From Tetrahymena thermophila SB210 (taxonomy: Eukaryota; Ciliophora; Oligohymenophorea; Hymenostomatida; Tetrahymenidae): DNA of 64,000 nt. A program made the position numbers and the translations under genes. The stretch spans positions 186,001 through 250,000 of the forward strand of contig NW_002476559.1 in assembly GCF_000189635.1 (NCBI RefSeq), read 5' to 3'. The notes under the pieces are model-generated. The model was given only the letters and a program-made list of their open reading frames with translations, was not told the DNA's origin and did not search any database. This document shows positions 62,363 through 64,000 of the stretch, piece after piece (positions within the stretch are counted from its first letter, which is position 1; every line of letters begins with the position of its first letter).

Positions 62363-64000
62363 TCATTTTTGTTAAAATAAATAATCTTAACATAAATCTA
62401 ACTATTTCTTTATTTTAAATGTGGTCTCATAATTTGAATCAAACCTTTGAACTTTTAAAGAATCATTTTTAAATAAATTAATAGATTCTTTAATATTTGA
62501 AATCTACTTTGATTCAATTTAACTTTGATTTATTTCAGAAAATATTTACTATTCACTATTTTAATCAATATTAGTTTATATTTTAGCTTTTTGATTTTCT
62601 GTGCCCACACTTTGATCATCTAAAATAATATAATTAGTTGAATTTATTAGTTAAAGATTAAAATTTAAATAAATTACAAAATCTATTGGTAGCTGAATCA
62701 CTTACTAAGCTGAGCATACAATGATTTTTTATATTATGATTTGGACTTTAACTTTGAATTTTTTATATAATTGTTGCTTTTAGTAATAAAATAATAGATA
62801 AAATTATTTTTTTAAAAATAAAATTATAATTTTACAAAACTTCTTTTGATCTTTATCGTATTAATAAGCTACAGCTTTAGATGGTTGGTTATAAGAATAA
62901 GCACTTGTAAATTTCATTATAATTGTTAGGTTGTCTAAGTTGGCAGTAAATATTTGACCTAAAATTATGGATTCTAATGAGAAAACTAATTGATTCAATG
63001 AAGGAATGTAGCTATAATTAATGATTTTGAATCCTTGTTGGCTTTAAATTTCTCCTCTATATCCGAAACTTTTTCTATCAAAAATCTATATGCCTATTTA
63101 ATTAAATTATTATTAATTAAAATTGTTAAAAATAATTGAATTAATTAACTTGCTTGATGTCAACAGAACAGAAATATCATGATCATGAATTTACAAATCC
63201 ATAATATTTTAGTTTATAGACTATATGGAGAGTTTATATTATCCATTGAAATCATAAACTTCAATATTTTCAGCAAATAAAATTATTATTTGTTAATAAT
63301 CATCAACCTAGAATAAGTAGAAGCTGCTAATTAATATCTAATTAAAAGAGCTAATAACTTAGAGGTCAGTTTAGTTAAATATTTTCATTAGAGAAGATTC
63401 ATGTTTGCAAACTAAAACCATAGAGTTTATCTAGCAAAATTAAAAATTAGAACTATCAGCATCATTAATTAATTTTTTATATTCTGTCAATTAAAGGTCA
63501 AGAATAGTAATACTTGATCCATATAAGTAAATGAGGCTATTATTTAATAAATAGCTTGTAACATAAGACATAATACTATAAGTATAAACTTTGTTTGTCA
63601 AATAACTTTTAACTAAAAGTTAATTACCTTTCAGGCAAATAATTGATTATGAATCTGTAATTTTGAAGAATTTGATAACTGAATTGGAAGAATTTTCAAA
63701 GTTTATTTATTCTATAAACTCATTTGTCAATAGATTATATACCATGATATTAGATTTGATGATAAAATATTTTTGAAGTTACAAACTTTAATAAACCTTT
63801 TAAATGAAGTCATTATTTTAAATTAAAATTGAGTCTAACTCATATACTTTCTAATAGTACTATATTATAGTAGCATCTATAGTCATTAAACCATTACTAT
63901 CTCCAAATGTAAAAAATTCTTATTACTTAATCATCTAAAAGGTACTCATATAAACATATTATGAAATAACTATCTAATTCATAAAGTTATCATTATTTTA
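62363..64000 (-). CDS. Gene F: E-family copy lacking the beta-helix and membrane domains (partial, enters from right edge)
   Basis: Tail exon 62619-62363 (85 codons plus two bases, stop TGA) matches the E tail exon, minus 15 bases. An intron (62835-62620) follows, equivalent to the E intron. The upstream exon runs from 62836 past the right edge and matches the E propeller region (E 57602-58757). E residues of about 1180-2880 are therefore absent. The join is in frame: GAT AAA GAT from the propeller runs into CAA AAG as in the tail, and the intron donor phase is kept. At the position of the doubtful 60-nt E intron, F reads GCAAGT instead of GTAAGT. If expressed and given a signal peptide like E's, the product would be secreted or lumenal and carry a tail normally inside the cell. 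A chimeric assembly is possible. Confidence 0.7.

Noticed and set aside
1-64000. Comparison with the Tetrahymena mating-type locus (array of gene fragments with membrane and Cys-rich domains)
   Set aside because: The array members here are complete and in one orientation, and they have propeller and beta-helix domains that I do not associate with those genes. The likeness is limited to a tandem, recombining layout.
1-64000. tRNA, rRNA, CRISPR arrays, transposase or reverse transcriptase genes
   Set aside because: I found no cloverleaf, rRNA-like or spaced-repeat pattern, and no recognisable transposon enzyme motifs on either strand by eye. A covariance-model scan could still find a small RNA gene.

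Overview
The window looks like nuclear DNA of an oligohymenophorean ciliate, probably Tetrahymena or a close relative. The DNA is very AT-rich. Long reading frames appear only when TAA and TAG are read as glutamine and TGA is the only stop. Genes are split by short AT-rich GT...AG introns. The proteins resemble the large signal-peptide/Cys-rich/polytopic membrane proteins that are abundant in Tetrahymena. Under the standard code every gene breaks into 60-120 codon scraps, so I rebuilt the genes by hand from splice sites and reading phase.

Left three quarters (1-45.2 kb): a head-to-tail array on the minus strand of four paralogous giant genes, called A-D here. A is cut by the left edge (1-2474). 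B (6042-17841, about 3467 aa), C (19744-31532, about 3486 aa) and D (33268-45216, about 3495 aa) are complete. My exon models have matching lengths (exons 2-9 identical; exon 1 of C and D longer by six bases), and each total is divisible by three. Each protein has a signal peptide, a small Cys-rich head, WD40-type propeller sequence, a parallel beta-helix, a membrane-proximal Cys-rich segment, about eight membrane helices and a variable Gln/Asn-rich tail that I infer to be cytoplasmic. The spacers hold relics: three exact-period 538-bp repeats upstream of A, a mosaic of broken pieces at 4.25-5.8 kb, and an orphan tail fragment at 18.9 kb.

Right quarter (45.2-64 kb): a repeat also found on the left flank, a gene fragment (possibly MCM3-like) stopped by a 100-base assembly gap, an AT-rich stretch with two doubtful reading frames at 48.2-49.0 kb, and a plus-strand gene of unknown function (to 51160). 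Then comes a second family with the same architecture. Gene E (51957-61139, about 2973 aa) is complete. Gene F (62363 to the right edge) looks like a copy of E from which about 5.1 kb encoding the beta-helix and membrane domains is missing, with the propeller joined in frame to the tail.

The proteins are probably surface receptors or adhesion proteins: large folded outer domains, a channel- or receptor-like membrane region and a long intracellular tail. No ligand or pathway can be read from the sequence. The array with broken copies, changing intron content and a conversion-like E/F boundary suggests active duplication, deletion and gene conversion. I saw no rRNA, tRNA, CRISPR array or complete transposon.
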